Notes under the pieces: generated by a model
Told to the model about the DNA's origin: nothing
Databases searched by the model: none
Seen by the model: the letters and a program-made list of their open reading frames with translations, nothing else
From: VXNE01 sp965200505
GTDB taxonomy: Bacteria; Pseudomonadota; Gammaproteobacteria; Pseudomonadales; Azotimanducaceae
DNA: 64,000 bases
Direction: 5' to 3'
Assembly: GCA_965200505.1 (NCBI GenBank)
Contig: OZ241343.1
Span: 1,736,001 to 1,800,000 of the forward strand
Position numbers and translations under genes: made by a program
Shown here: positions 44,481 to 53,833 of the stretch, piece after piece
Layout of the letters: every line of letters starts with the position of its first letter
How positions within the stretch are numbered: the first letter of the stretch is position 1

Positions 44481-45344
44481 GTGGCTTTCAGCGGCATCGA
44501 AAACACGAAGTTCGGCGTGACCATCTTTCCGACCGACTACGCCATTCAACCCATCGAAATGGCCCGCGCGGTGGAGGAACGCGGCTTGGACAGCCTGTTC
44601 TTCCCCGAACACACGCACATTCCGACGAGCCGCAAGACGCCGTTCCCCGGCGGCGGCGAACTGCCGCGGCAGTACTGGCGCTCCCACGATCCGTTCGTCG
44701 CCTTGGGCGCTTGCGCGGCGGCGACGGAGCGCATCGCGTTGGGCACCGGCATCTGCTTGGTGATCGAGCGCGACCCCATCACGCTGGCGAAGGAAATCGC
44801 CTCGCTGGACATGATCTCCGGCGGCCGCGCCATCATCGGCATCGGCGCCGGTTGGAACCGAGAGGAGATGGAGAACCACGGCGCCAACTACCAGCATCGC
44901 TGGAAGATCGTGCGGGAGAAGGTGTTGGCGATGCGCGAGATCTGGCGCGAGGACGCCGCCGAGTTCCACGGCGAGTTCGTCGATTTCGACCCGATCTGGT
45001 CTTGGCCGAAACCCGTGCAGGCAGGCGGGCCGCCCATCTGGATCGGCGCCAATTCCAAGTGGGTGTTTGACCGCGTCGCGGATTACGCGGACGGCTGGAT
45101 GCCCATCGGCGGCATGGGCACGGGCAACATGCAGAACTTGAGTGACGCGATGGCGGCGCGGGGCCGCAAAGTGGACGATCTCGACCTCGCGTTGTTCGGG
45201 GCGCCGATGGATGCCAAGCAGTGCGAGGGCCGCATCGAGCAAGGCTTCGACCACTTGATCTTCATGGTGCCTTCGGAGGGTGCCGACAAGGTGTTGCCAC
45301 TGCTCGACCGCATCGCGGACGTCGTGGCGCAAGTGCGGGGTTGA
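44481..45344 (+). CDS. LLM-class flavin/F420-dependent oxidoreductase
   Basis: This 287-aa TIM-barrel protein is a luciferase-like monooxygenase family member. FGVTIFPTDYAI, ERGLDSLFFPEHTHIP, IALGTGICLVIERDPITLAKEIASLD (cited in parts) and RAIIGIGAGWNREEMENHG are the conserved barrel strands. The family uses FMN or F420; which one cannot be told, though the TIGR03619-like HDPFVALGACAAATERI pattern is typical of F420-annotated members in Proteobacteria. GTG 44481 is chosen because AAAGGAG precedes it and the family N-terminus begins there. It is followed 54 bases on by the CoA-transferase gene. Confidence 0.85.
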   Translation: MAFSGIENTKFGVTIFPTDYAIQPIEMARAVEERGLDSLFFPEHTHIPTSRKTPFPGGGELPRQYWRSHDPFVALGACAAATERIALGTGICLVIERDPITLAKEIASLDMISGGRAIIGIGAGWNREEMENHGANYQHRWKIVREKVLAMREIWREDAAEFHGEFVDFDPIWSWPKPVQAGGPPIWIGANSKWVFDRVADYADGWMPIGGMGTGNMQNLSDAMAARGRKVDDLDLALFGAPMDAKQCEGRIEQGFDHLIFMVPSEGADKVLPLLDRIADVVAQVRG

Positions 45345-45398
45345 AGAAGCCGAGCCGGGGCTTGGCCGCGCACATCCTTTGACCGTGGGGCGGCGCCG

Positions 45399-46634
45399 AT
45401 GATTCGCTCCCTGCCGCCAGAGGACATGCCCAAGCTCCTGCGCCCCGGCATGAGGGTGTGGGTCGGCGGCGGCAGCAACGAGCCGCTGGCCCTGCTCAAC
45501 GCCCTGCGCCAACAGCCGGAAGCTGCCCGCGGCGTGACCTTCACGCAGTTTCCGCTGCCGGTTGTGAATGGCTTCGACTTCACCGCCCTTCATGCCGAAG
45601 CGGAGATGGTCACGTTCTTCATGACGCCGGCGCTCAAGGCATCGCGGGCGCGGTTTCTGCCGATGCGGATGCGCCTCGCCTTCGACCATCTGCGTGAGGC
45701 GCGTTTTGATGTGGCGTTCATCGCCGTTGGGCAGCGGGAAGATGGCAGCTACGCCATCGGCCCCAATGCGGATTTCGCCGCCGCCGTGTTGGCGACGGCG
45801 CAAACGGTGGTGGCGGAATTGCGCCCGACGGCGCCGCTGCCGGCCGGTGCCTTGGCTGTGGAGGCCGGGCGTTTGGATCATGTCGTTGAATCCGCCGAGC
45901 GTCCGCTCACGATGCCGCGCCCCGCCATTGACGCCGCGGCGCGGCGCATTGGCGCCAACGTGGCTGGGCTGGTGGCGGATGGCGACTGCCTGCAAACCGG
46001 CATCGGCGGCATCCCCGCGGCGGTGCTCGAGGCCTTGGGCGACAAGAATGACCTGGGGCTGCACGGCGGCTTGATCGACGATGGCGGCATGGCGCTCATC
46101 ACTGCCGGCAATGTGACGGGCGCCCGCAAGACCATCGATACCGAGTGCCACGTCACTGGCATGGCGCTGGGCAGCGACGCACTGTATGACTGGCTCGTCG
46201 AGCGACCGGACGTCGTGTTCCGCTCGGCGGATTACACCCATGACTTGGACGTCATCCGCCGCATCGACGGCTTCGTCTCCATCAACTCGGCGGTGCAGGT
46301 GGATCTCTTCGGCCAAGTGAACGCGGAGATGGCCGGCGGCCGCCAGATTTCCGGCGTCGGCGGCGCCGTCGATTTCATGCGCGGCGCGGCCGCCTCGCGG
46401 GGCGGGCGCTCCATCGTGGCCATGCACGCCACCGCCCGCGGCGGTTCGGTGTCGCGCATCGTGCGCCGCGTGGAGCTCGTCACGGCGTCGCGCACGGACG
46501 TTGACGTGGTGGTGACGGAGTTCGGCGTGGCGGAACTGGCGGACAAGACCAACGATGCACGACGGGCGGCATTGATCGACATCGCGCATCCAGACTTCCG
46601 GGACGCGCTGGCCGAGCCGGAATCGGCGATTTGA
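45399..46634 (+). CDS. Acetyl-CoA hydrolase/transferase family (4-hydroxybutyrate-CoA-transferase-like)
   Basis: This 411-aa class I CoA-transferase has an N-terminal GMRVWVGGGSNEPLALLNAL, then GDCLQTGIGGIPAAVLEAL and the active-site region VDLFGQVNAEMAGG, whose Glu would form the acyl-glutamyl intermediate. GVGGAVDFMRGAAAS and VTEFGVAELADKTNDARR are standard. It probably transfers CoA between acetate-like and other short acids. ATG 45399 is the first start of the frame. It may be co-transcribed with the LLM oxidoreductase upstream. Confidence 0.88.
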   Translation: MIRSLPPEDMPKLLRPGMRVWVGGGSNEPLALLNALRQQPEAARGVTFTQFPLPVVNGFDFTALHAEAEMVTFFMTPALKASRARFLPMRMRLAFDHLREARFDVAFIAVGQREDGSYAIGPNADFAAAVLATAQTVVAELRPTAPLPAGALAVEAGRLDHVVESAERPLTMPRPAIDAAARRIGANVAGLVADGDCLQTGIGGIPAAVLEALGDKNDLGLHGGLIDDGGMALITAGNVTGARKTIDTECHVTGMALGSDALYDWLVERPDVVFRSADYTHDLDVIRRIDGFVSINSAVQVDLFGQVNAEMAGGRQISGVGGAVDFMRGAAASRGGRSIVAMHATARGGSVSRIVRRVELVTASRTDVDVVVTEFGVAELADKTNDARRAALIDIAHPDFRDALAEPESAI

Positions 46635-46691
46635 CCATATGCGTGATGCGGCCCGGCGTTGGATCAGGTTCGGGCGGCGCCATTTGGTGAC

Positions 46692-48641
46692 ATGAGCAAC
46701 CGGCCAAGCATCGAAGGCTCTGCGCCGATCCCATCGCCGGACAGCTTGGAAGATGTGGTTGCGTCAACCATCCTGCTTCCGATCAGCGTTCTGGCGGCCA
46801 TCACGGTCGCGACCCATGTGTCCCAGCTCTTCGAGCTGACTTTTCGGACCTACGCCTACCTCGCCGTAGTCTTGGCGGCGCTGTTTGCCGTGCCTGCCGC
46901 GTCCAAGCTCCGAAGTTGTTTGGCGCGAATGTCCCTCGCGGATCGCAAGGCCGGCCTGAGTTTGCTTCTGCTGGGCTTGATTGGGGCCACGCTCGCCATC
47001 GTGTCCCACCAGCCGGATCGCGACGATTCGTACTACCTTGCCAACGCCCGATACTTCCTAGACCACGCTGGGGCGCCCCTGAGCCTAGACGTCCACTGTT
47101 TAGTTCCAGAGTCCGAAACTCCTCGGTCGCTCACTTGGGGTACATCCAGCCCCTGGGAGTTCCTGTATGCGGCCTTGCACTTCGTGTTCGGGGTCGATTT
47201 TCTTTGGGGCTATTATGTCCTCGGCCCCGCCGTTGCCGGCTTCCTGATCCCACTGGCCCTGTACTCCCTCACGCGGGTATTTGTGGCTGACCATGCAAGG
47301 GTTATTTTTGGCGTCTCGGTGGCCCTGCTGCTGGTCTTCGTGTTGTTCGAGACCCCCCAGACATTCGGCAGCTACTCCTTCGTTCGCGCGTTCCAAGGTA
47401 AGGTGTTCGTGCTGACCGTTTGCCTGCCCGCCTTGGCGTCGGCGAGCCTCCGTTTTCTGACGCACCGTCGCCTGTTCCACTGGACGGTGGTGCTGGCGAT
47501 CTGCGTGGCGGGATTGGGGGCCAATGCCTCGGCCATCGTCTTGTTCCCGCCTCTGGCCCTGATGATGGTTGGTGCGCTCTGGGCGAGCGGACTTCGAGTT
47601 TCTCAGCGCACCTTTTCCCGAGCAGTGCTCCTTTACGGATCCGCCTTCGCTTACCTCATCGCCTATGCAGTGATCTATCGCTTGCACTTCGCGTCTGAAC
47701 TCGGCTTCGATTCCCCCGCCCATGCGGACTGGCGCAGATCCTTCCTTGGCCATTTGGGTGCCTTCTTTCCGGATCACTACTATCGATCCGGGTGGTCATT
47801 CCGAGAGCTCTTCGAGAGTGTTGACCAGTTCCTTGCCTTGATGCCCTACACACCCGTGGCCGTGACCGTTTCCATCGTCTTAGCCATCGCGCTTTCGAGT
47901 GGATGGATACGACGCCTCCTGCTGGCCTGGGTTTTGCTCGCCGTCGCGCTGTTCTTGAACCCTTGGAGCGGCGACTTCCTAATACAACACTTCACCAGCC
48001 CGAACATCTACTGGCGGATGTTCTACCTGCTGCCCTTCCCATTGGCGACGGCATTGGCTGGCGCACACCTGCATGGGCGAATCAAAGAACGCTTCGGTCT
48101 GAATCTCTCATGGGCCGGGCTCGGCGCGTTTGCCGCGCTTTGCCTTCTGAGCTTGTGGGACCGAAACTTGATCGAGCTTCCACCGCGTTACAAACTGCCG
48201 CAGGCCCCATACGAGGCAGCCACGGCCATTCGCGAGCAAGCGACGCCCGGCCCGATGCTGGCGCCGTTTCCTGTCGCCGGCATTTTGGTGATGTTGTCGA
48301 GCGACCACCCGCAGATCATCCTAAGGGGCCGAACCGATAAAGTAGCCGCGACACTGCTTGCCGCCACCGGACACGATGCGGAAGCTCGACTACGAAGGCG
48401 GGCCGGCACCTTCGCGCGCTTCGGAAAAACGGAGGACTACGAAGCGTTCGAGACCGTGCTGGGGCGCTACCCCCTCGCCGCGGTCGTACTTCATCAAAGA
48501 GCTTTTGGTTCCCAAACGCGAGCCGTCGCGCTGTTAAGTGACAATGGGTTTCGTGCGGTTTCCATCGCCGGCGATTATCGGTTGTTCGTGAGCGATGACA
48601 CCAACGGACAACGTGCCGATCAGACCTTGGCGTACCGGTAG
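46692..48641 (+). CDS. Polytopic membrane protein, possibly GT-C/DUF6077-like glycosyltransferase
   Basis: This 649-aa protein has about twelve hydrophobic segments between residues 25 and 500 and a soluble C-terminus of about 140 residues. The first outer loop contains HQPDRDDSYYLANARYFLDH, an acidic DD pair of the sort found in GT-C lipid-linked glycosyltransferases, and a late loop has NPWSGDFLIQHFTSPNIYWR. I do not recognise a characterised relative; the overall pattern recalls DUF6077 membrane proteins. Codon use is less GC-rich than in the upstream catabolic genes, and from here to 55.3 kb the DNA looks acquired. Confidence 0.55.
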   Translation: MSNRPSIEGSAPIPSPDSLEDVVASTILLPISVLAAITVATHVSQLFELTFRTYAYLAVVLAALFAVPAASKLRSCLARMSLADRKAGLSLLLLGLIGATLAIVSHQPDRDDSYYLANARYFLDHAGAPLSLDVHCLVPESETPRSLTWGTSSPWEFLYAALHFVFGVDFLWGYYVLGPAVAGFLIPLALYSLTRVFVADHARVIFGVSVALLLVFVLFETPQTFGSYSFVRAFQGKVFVLTVCLPALASASLRFLTHRRLFHWTVVLAICVAGLGANASAIVLFPPLALMMVGALWASGLRVSQRTFSRAVLLYGSAFAYLIAYAVIYRLHFASELGFDSPAHADWRRSFLGHLGAFFPDHYYRSGWSFRELFESVDQFLALMPYTPVAVTVSIVLAIALSSGWIRRLLLAWVLLAVALFLNPWSGDFLIQHFTSPNIYWRMFYLLPFPLATALAGAHLHGRIKERFGLNLSWAGLGAFAALCLLSLWDRNLIELPPRYKLPQAPYEAATAIREQATPGPMLAPFPVAGILVMLSSDHPQIILRGRTDKVAATLLAATGHDAEARLRRRAGTFARFGKTEDYEAFETVLGRYPLAAVVLHQRAFGSQTRAVALLSDNGFRAVSIAGDYRLFVSDDTNGQRADQTLAYR

Positions 48642-48883
48642 CGGCCCTTTATCTCACAGTTCAAGTACCGGCCAAGAGAGTCTGCGTCCTTCAAGTCGTG
48701 GTAGATGCTCGCAAGCACATCCAAATGGTGGTAGATGCCGCCGTTCTTGAAGCAGGCCTCCAAGGTCTGTGTCCGAGCGTCGTACCCGACCTCTGCCAAG
48801 TTGCTAGAAACAATGCGTTTCGTTGCGTTGTAGCCGGCTACCTGAAAGAGGACGTGAGCGACGTCGTTGGCGATCTCTCCCAC
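48620..48883 (-). CDS. KTSC-domain protein
   Basis: This 87-aa protein ends in the KTSC pattern: RIVSSNLAEVGYDARTQTLE, then CFKNGGIYHHLDVLASIYHDLKD (in parts) and SLGRYLNCEIKGRYRYAKV. KTSC domains (named for the Lys-Thr-Ser-Cys strand of lysyl-tRNA-synthetase-linked copies) are small beta-rich modules often found free beside mobile or defence genes; their role is not settled. The first 20 residues are outside the domain. Its 3' end overlaps the membrane-protein gene by 22 bases in convergent orientation. It is 7 bases downstream of the abortive-infection gene on the same strand. Confidence 0.75.
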   Translation of the reverse strand: MGEIANDVAHVLFQVAGYNATKRIVSSNLAEVGYDARTQTLEACFKNGGIYHHLDVLASIYHDLKDADSLGRYLNCEIKGRYRYAKV

Positions 48884-48890
48884 CCGCGGC

Positions 48891-49715
48891 TCAAGCTACG
48901 CCATCCGTGTTCGCCCCAGTGATCCCGACATCGAATAGATAGACGACCAGCGTGGCGGCTGCATTGATCGCGAGTTTCGCATCGTGCGCTTCTACACGGT
49001 ACTCACGACTCCCCCGCCCGTGGGCGGAACCACTTCTGTTACGCAAGGACGACACACCGTTGACCACAGAAGCGAGACCACCGAGTATTTGCTTTAGACT
49101 GCTATCCATGCCTGTGGCCGGGCTAAGCTTCATTCGGCTTCGAACCACCTTCCAAAGCGCCAGAGCGCCGAGTTTCTTCGGACATTCGATACCCTCGTTC
49201 TCGATGTAGTCGATACAGAATGCTTCGAAAATCGCACACGCTGCTGTTATGGCCGCGGCTGGATCGGTCTCTACGGAAGCAACGGCCCGATCAATTTCAA
49301 CGCGCAGGGAGGGGATATCCCGGGATCGAATGATGGACTTCAGATCCTTGACGACCGGACTGGACGCGCCCTCAACAACTCGACCCTGATCGTAACGAAA
49401 GCCATGTTTTTCGAGCTCCTTCTCGATATCGGACTTCCTCTTGTCGTAGTCCTCGTCGAGGAGGTTGTTGCGCCACGCCGCCATGAGCCTCTCGAGTACC
49501 CTCCCCAGAACCTGTGGAGCGTCCGTGTTCAGGTCCTCGCTGCATCGTCTTAGCCAAGCAGTACACTTCTGGACGCGGGGCCCCGTTGGCGGTTCGCCCG
49601 GCGCTCCGGCCTCCCAGAAGAGATTGTCTAGCTCCGCATGGCTGTATACCTCGCTAAGGTTGCCACCGACTACGGCGCATACTGCCGTGGGTATTGTAGC
49701 TTTCGGTGAAGTCAT
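48891..49715 (-). CDS. Abortive-infection family protein (Abi_C domain)
   Basis: This 274-aa protein has a variable N-terminus and a C-terminal part with the Abi_C (AbiJ-type) signature: AAITAACAIFEAFCIDYIENEG, GLASVVNGVSSLRNRSGSAHGRG and DAKLAINAAATLVVYLFDVG (cited as fragments). In phage-defence families this region is HEPN-like, with RNxxxxAH giving the RNase site; here NRSGSAHGRG fits that shape (R, then H). It forms a two-gene unit with the KTSC protein. ATG 49715 is the first start. It is good evidence that the island 48.6-55.4 kb is a defence island. Confidence 0.8.
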   Translation of the reverse strand: MTSPKATIPTAVCAVVGGNLSEVYSHAELDNLFWEAGAPGEPPTGPRVQKCTAWLRRCSEDLNTDAPQVLGRVLERLMAAWRNNLLDEDYDKRKSDIEKELEKHGFRYDQGRVVEGASSPVVKDLKSIIRSRDIPSLRVEIDRAVASVETDPAAAITAACAIFEAFCIDYIENEGIECPKKLGALALWKVVRSRMKLSPATGMDSSLKQILGGLASVVNGVSSLRNRSGSAHGRGSREYRVEAHDAKLAINAAATLVVYLFDVGITGANTDGVA

Positions 49716-49836
49716 CTTTGGAGAATCCTCTAGGACGGTGAGAACGATCCTTCTCGAGATTACGGTGTCAAGCTCTTGCGCGGGCTCACCCAGTAAGTGT
49801 TGAATCGTAGCATTTTGGTCTCTTGCACAGACAAAC

Positions 49837-50583
49837 CTACTGCCTTAAGTCACAGTAGAGATCGCCATCGGCTTCTATAGTAAAGCGTGGTTCACCTAGC
49901 ACCGTTCGGTATCCGTCGCGCGTGTCTCGGGAGTTATCGTCGGTTCTGTAACGAAACACTATTTGAGGGGTATTGAGCCCGTCCCAATCGCCGCCTTCGC
50001 AGTAGATTCCATTGCGGCTGTTGCTGATTCCTAGGTCACGGAACAGGGCGGCAAAAACTTGCCGTACCTGTGTCGAATCTAATCTATGCACCGTTACGTC
50101 GCTACGCATTGGGTTTGGTGCGGAATCTAAGCCAATTAGACCGAACCCGTGTGGGTAGATGTGAGCACTCAGCGTGTAGATTCGATTATGAGTGCGGGAA
50201 TCGGGAGCTACGTTTATCCAAATATCCATCCCAGGCATTGAGTTGCCCTCGTTGTCCTTCCAAATGTTGGAGAAGTGCCAGTTAAACGACGCGAAGACTA
50301 CGGGTATATTGAAAGTCAAGCCGTTTACCTCCGTGAGGTCGATCGAAACTTCCGTTGCGATTGAATTGGGCGTAAAGACCTTCCAACCGCCATCTTGTAG
50401 AGTACGCCGTTTCATGGTTTCCGGTGGACAAAGCTTAAAACCAGGATCTCTACGGAAATCTGGCCAAAAGCACTCGCTGTTCGTCAGATAGTCTCGAATC
50501 TGAGCGTCTGTCTGGGCGTGCGCCACCGTGGAAATGAAGGCGGCACCTGCGAAGGCGAGCATGGCGATGGTGGCAAGTTTCAT
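49837..50583 (-). CDS. Secreted protein of unknown function
   Basis: This 248-aa protein starts with a clear signal peptide (MKLATIAMLAFAGAAFISTV, cleaving near AHAQ). The mature part has four or more cysteines (ECFWPDF, KLCPPETM, YCEGGDW, YCDLRQ) that could form disulfides in the periplasm. I recognise no family. Codon use is markedly less GC-rich than the chromosome. ATG 50583 is used; the TTG two codons upstream is the only other option. It faces the insertion-sequence remnant and is 121 bases from the abortive-infection gene. Confidence 0.6.
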   Translation of the reverse strand: MKLATIAMLAFAGAAFISTVAHAQTDAQIRDYLTNSECFWPDFRRDPGFKLCPPETMKRRTLQDGGWKVFTPNSIATEVSIDLTEVNGLTFNIPVVFASFNWHFSNIWKDNEGNSMPGMDIWINVAPDSRTHNRIYTLSAHIYPHGFGLIGLDSAPNPMRSDVTVHRLDSTQVRQVFAALFRDLGISNSRNGIYCEGGDWDGLNTPQIVFRYRTDDNSRDTRDGYRTVLGEPRFTIEADGDLYCDLRQ

Positions 50584-50654
50584 GTTCAAGTCTCAGTAGT
50601 CGAAGCTGATTGACGCCGAGACTACGGCCACAGAACCCCACTGTCAACGGGGCG

Positions 50655-50675
50655 TGCGGGATCACCACCTTCTGG
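50655..50675 (+). repeat. 21-bp motif, probable end of the IS481-like remnant
   Basis: TGCGGGATCACCACCTTCTG (plus a following G) is identical to minus-strand 1335-1355. It begins with TG, as many insertion-sequence ends do, and lies 184 bases before the transposase remnant. Confidence 0.5.
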
Positions 50676-50858
50676 GCAATACCGCGCCCAAGGGAATCCT
50701 TGGGTGCGGCGGTTTCGGTAGCCTATGAGTTGCAACAACATGGGAGACCGAATGATGTGGATGTTGGCACAGGACGGGCTTGCAGGAAGGCGGCGAGTGG
50801 ACAGCACGGACGCCCCGAGTCGCTCCAGCGGCTGTGGACCGTGGAGGGCGTGGACCCG

Positions 50859-51400
50859 ATGCGGGAGCGGTTCACGGCGGCGGAGGCGGCGAGGACGTTC
50901 GGGGTGTCGTGGGCCACCTACCACGAGTGGAGGAGGTGGCTGCGTGAAGACAGGGTGAAGGGGCTGGTGCCCCGCAGCAGCCTGCCGCGGACGGACCGGG
51001 GCCGGTGGCGGACGCCCGGCGGTTGCGCAAGCTGCGGCGCGGGATGCCGTGGGCGGGGGAGCGGATCGCCGTGCTGCTCGCCGAGCGCTGGCCAGAGCAT
51101 GCGTTGAGCGAGGCGACGGTGGGGTGCATCCTGCGGTGCATGGTGGCAGCGGGGCGGGCGCGGCCCTGCTCGTTCCGTTAAGCGGCGGCGCGACTTCACC
51201 GGCGCACAGTTCGACCACATGGCGCTGCGCATTGACGGCAAGACGATTCTAGGATTTCCGGGTGGTGTGCCTGCTCACCCGGCGACAGTGCGCCAAGGTG
51301 TTCTCGAACGCCACGGTGAGCATTGCCAGGGCGTTCCCGTGCGAGGCCGCGAAGCGGCATCCGCGCCGTGCAGGTGGACGGCGGCTCCCAGCGCGGCGCG
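50859..51400 (+). pseudogene. Decayed IS481-like transposase
   Basis: Fragments of an IS481-family transposase lie in successive frames. An N-terminal helix-turn-helix (MRERFTAAEAARTFGVSWAT) is followed at about 51005 by VADARRLRKLRRGMPWAGER and SEATVGCILRCMVAAGRARP in another frame, which stops at 51181. DHMALRIDGKTILGF (51210-51255), VCLLTRRQCAKVFSNATVS and AVQVDGGS (about 51368) then appear in three further frames. At least four frame changes and one stop make it inactive. The intergenic span 50584-51505 contains nothing else I can support. Confidence 0.75.
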
Positions 51401-51505
51401 TCTCGTGCGAAAGCGTGGAACTTCGGCAACTAGGTTGCTAGGTGGCGTCACCAAAAGGCTCAACGCTTGGGGTAACCTCTCAGTGGAAGCCCACGGTGTG
51501 CGACC

Positions 51506-52492
51506 TTGAACACCAACGAAGTGATCGACAGCCTTCTGCAGTGTACGGCGGGGCAGATCGTCGCCTGCAACGTTCTCGCCGGTGTGGAACACCGGCTGCT
51601 CGACCGAGCGTGGGTGAAGGAGACGCTGGCGTGGATGGGTCGCCTCGGCAGCCACGCCGACTACGCCGCACCAGAGAAGCTCGTGGTAGCGCTGCAAGAC
51701 CTTCAGACTGGCCAAGTATCCCCAAATGCAGCGCCCCAAGACGGGCTCCCAGACATCCGGCTACACGGCGATGCGACGCCGAAGCCATTCCAAGTGGAGA
51801 TCTCGTGCGTCCTGCCAACCCACGTCTTGCGGGACGTTCTGTCACGTGAAGACAGGCTCAGGCTTCGTCGGGAGGGCTTGGCATTGCCTTCGTCCGCGGC
51901 GGAGTTCATGGCAAACTCGACTATCAACGAGTGGCGGGGCAAGCCAGCGAGTGTACGGACTGCCCGATTCGAGCCTAGCAAGTCGCTCGGCCGCGCCGTC
52001 GCGTGGTTCACCCGCCGAGATGACCTCATGAGGGCAACCGCCTCGGTCAGAGATGCCGACCGCGCCCAACGAACTCGCGATGTCCTTGGCTTGGCACACC
52101 ACAGGGCGGGCACGATGCTTGCCGTGCTGCACTTCCCGCCAGCGACTCTGGCCGGGATTGTCTCGGCGCGCCCCACCTTCGCCGATGCCACTAGCCACAG
52201 ACGATTCAAGACATGGCCAGACGGTCCCGGTGCGCGGAGGCGCCGCCATTGGGGAACAACTGCGGATTTGGAGGCCCTTGACGCTGCCGCTACTTCGGTA
52301 GACGGTTGCCGGGAGCGCGTGACGAAAAAGATCGACGGGGCCTGGTTGGGCGATGGGCGCTTCGAATTTGAGTTGCTCGGCTCCGTACTGGCGTCGGTAG
52401 GCACCGGCGAGGCAGCGGACACCGCGTTCGCCACACGTCTAGCCGAAGGCCGCACGATGGCCCAAATCGCGCAGAGGCTTAAGGCTCTTTAA
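51506..52492 (+). CDS. Unknown protein, first gene of the reverse-transcriptase operon
   Basis: This 328-aa protein matches no family I recognise. Residues 81-104 contain LPDIRLHGDATPKPFQVEIS, which has the spacing of a PD-(D/E)xK nuclease core (P82-D83, E98) but Ser at the place of Lys100, so activity is doubtful. The C-terminal third is alpha-helical. The TTG start at 51506 is the first in frame and has no good ribosome site; the 5' end may have been altered by the adjacent transposase remnant. It is 27 bases upstream of the next gene. GC content is higher than in the RT gene. Confidence 0.6.
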   Translation: MNTNEVIDSLLQCTAGQIVACNVLAGVEHRLLDRAWVKETLAWMGRLGSHADYAAPEKLVVALQDLQTGQVSPNAAPQDGLPDIRLHGDATPKPFQVEISCVLPTHVLRDVLSREDRLRLRREGLALPSSAAEFMANSTINEWRGKPASVRTARFEPSKSLGRAVAWFTRRDDLMRATASVRDADRAQRTRDVLGLAHHRAGTMLAVLHFPPATLAGIVSARPTFADATSHRRFKTWPDGPGARRRRHWGTTADLEALDAAATSVDGCRERVTKKIDGAWLGDGRFEFELLGSVLASVGTGEAADTAFATRLAEGRTMAQIAQRLKAL

Positions 52493-52519
52493 CTTTCGGG
52501 AATCAACAGCAGTCCGAAG

Positions 52520-53833
52520 ATGTCCACAATAGCCACCTTCGACGCCAACAACGCCGACGCGCACCGGGTCGCCGGGTGGCTTGAGACCGCGCTCGATGGC
52601 TACATCAAAGACGACATGGGGCGTTGGGCATTTCACCCGCTCGAACAGTACATTGGGACGCGAGACGACTTGGCTGATGACCTGTGCGCCATCTACGACA
52701 CGCTGGCCGCGCCCGCCCAAACCCGCTGGCGCAACGCCATCCGCGACGTGTTGGCCATCCATGGCCGAGACGTCTCCAGAAGGGAGACAACCCGAGTGCT
52801 TATCGCCTTCGCCGTACTCATCCGCTCCGCGGAAGTGCTCGAAGTCCTACCGAGCATCTTGTCTGCGCCGGAAGACAGTGAGTTGCTCGACCTCGCTGTA
52901 GGCGCAGCGACTGCGCTAGCAAGCCAAACCGAAGCCTCGCGCAGATGCCTTGAGCAGATTCGCACCTCACCTTCATTCACGCCAGACTATGCTGGTCTCG
53001 TTCTCGTTGCTCTCTGCCACGCTGACCCCGAGAACTGGTTACGCCATGTGAATGACCTAGCTTTGCCGATGCGCCGCCTCACCGGTCTACTGCCCTCTGA
53101 GTCGACCGCACTGCGCTTCTATGCGAGCAAAATCTTGGATGCGATCAGCCTTAGCCGCATAACTAGCGCCCACTTGAGGGCTCTGTCCGGGGAGGTTGGC
53201 ACTGAGTCCCCTTGGCTCCTTAAGGAATGGTTCCAGGACGATCAATCGCTGCTTCGTTTGCGTCCCACCGCCACTGGTGTTCGGCTTGTGCTGCGCACCG
53301 ACGACTCTGTATCTTCGGAATTGAAAGGCTTGTTTGATGCGAGAAAGCTCGAGCCGCTAGGTCCGAAACCGAACGAAGGAACGGCGATCGCGTGGCAGAG
53401 CGAAGCGAACGATAAGGTGTGGGTCGCGGTTTGTACGAGAGGCGAGTTAATCGAACTCACCCGCGAGCCATCCTTGGAAGCGTTGGAGGCAATTGTCTGC
53501 GGCTATATGGGTAACCAGACCGCTTTTCGATGGCCGGAACCTTTTCCGCGACATGGGAGCATATATCCCGCCGGCGCGGACAAGATACCGAAGATAACCA
53601 CCGACGATCTGTGTGCTCTGTGGGACAGGAAGGTTGGCAATCAAATTACGAAAAGGATTAGCTATATGGGCAAGTACCGGCAGCGCGTCAAGCCGGTTCT
53701 TCGCCGTGTTACTTTCAGGAATCGGCGGGCATTCAGCGTCGCGCTATCGGCGCTCGTCGCAAATGACCGGCCTGACCCGGTGGCCGGGGAGCCGTCGATC
53801 CCTTATGACTCCGCGACGCTTTCGGTACGATAG
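52520..53833 (+). CDS. Unknown protein, second gene of the reverse-transcriptase operon
   Basis: This 437-aa protein has no recognised domain. Residues 1-200 are mostly helical with regular Leu/Ala spacing (ALASQTEASRRCLEQI, VLVALCHADPENWLRHVN), suggestive of HEAT-like packing. The last 60 residues are strongly basic (NQITKRISYMGKYRQRVKPV, LRRVTFRNRRAF), fit to bind nucleic acid. Its stop TAG shares the G with the GTG start of the reverse transcriptase, so the two are translated as a coupled pair. It is therefore the best candidate for an RT partner or effector. ATG 52520 is clear. Confidence 0.68.
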   Translation: MSTIATFDANNADAHRVAGWLETALDGYIKDDMGRWAFHPLEQYIGTRDDLADDLCAIYDTLAAPAQTRWRNAIRDVLAIHGRDVSRRETTRVLIAFAVLIRSAEVLEVLPSILSAPEDSELLDLAVGAATALASQTEASRRCLEQIRTSPSFTPDYAGLVLVALCHADPENWLRHVNDLALPMRRLTGLLPSESTALRFYASKILDAISLSRITSAHLRALSGEVGTESPWLLKEWFQDDQSLLRLRPTATGVRLVLRTDDSVSSELKGLFDARKLEPLGPKPNEGTAIAWQSEANDKVWVAVCTRGELIELTREPSLEALEAIVCGYMGNQTAFRWPEPFPRHGSIYPAGADKIPKITTDDLCALWDRKVGNQITKRISYMGKYRQRVKPVLRRVTFRNRRAFSVALSALVANDRPDPVAGEPSIPYDSATLSVR

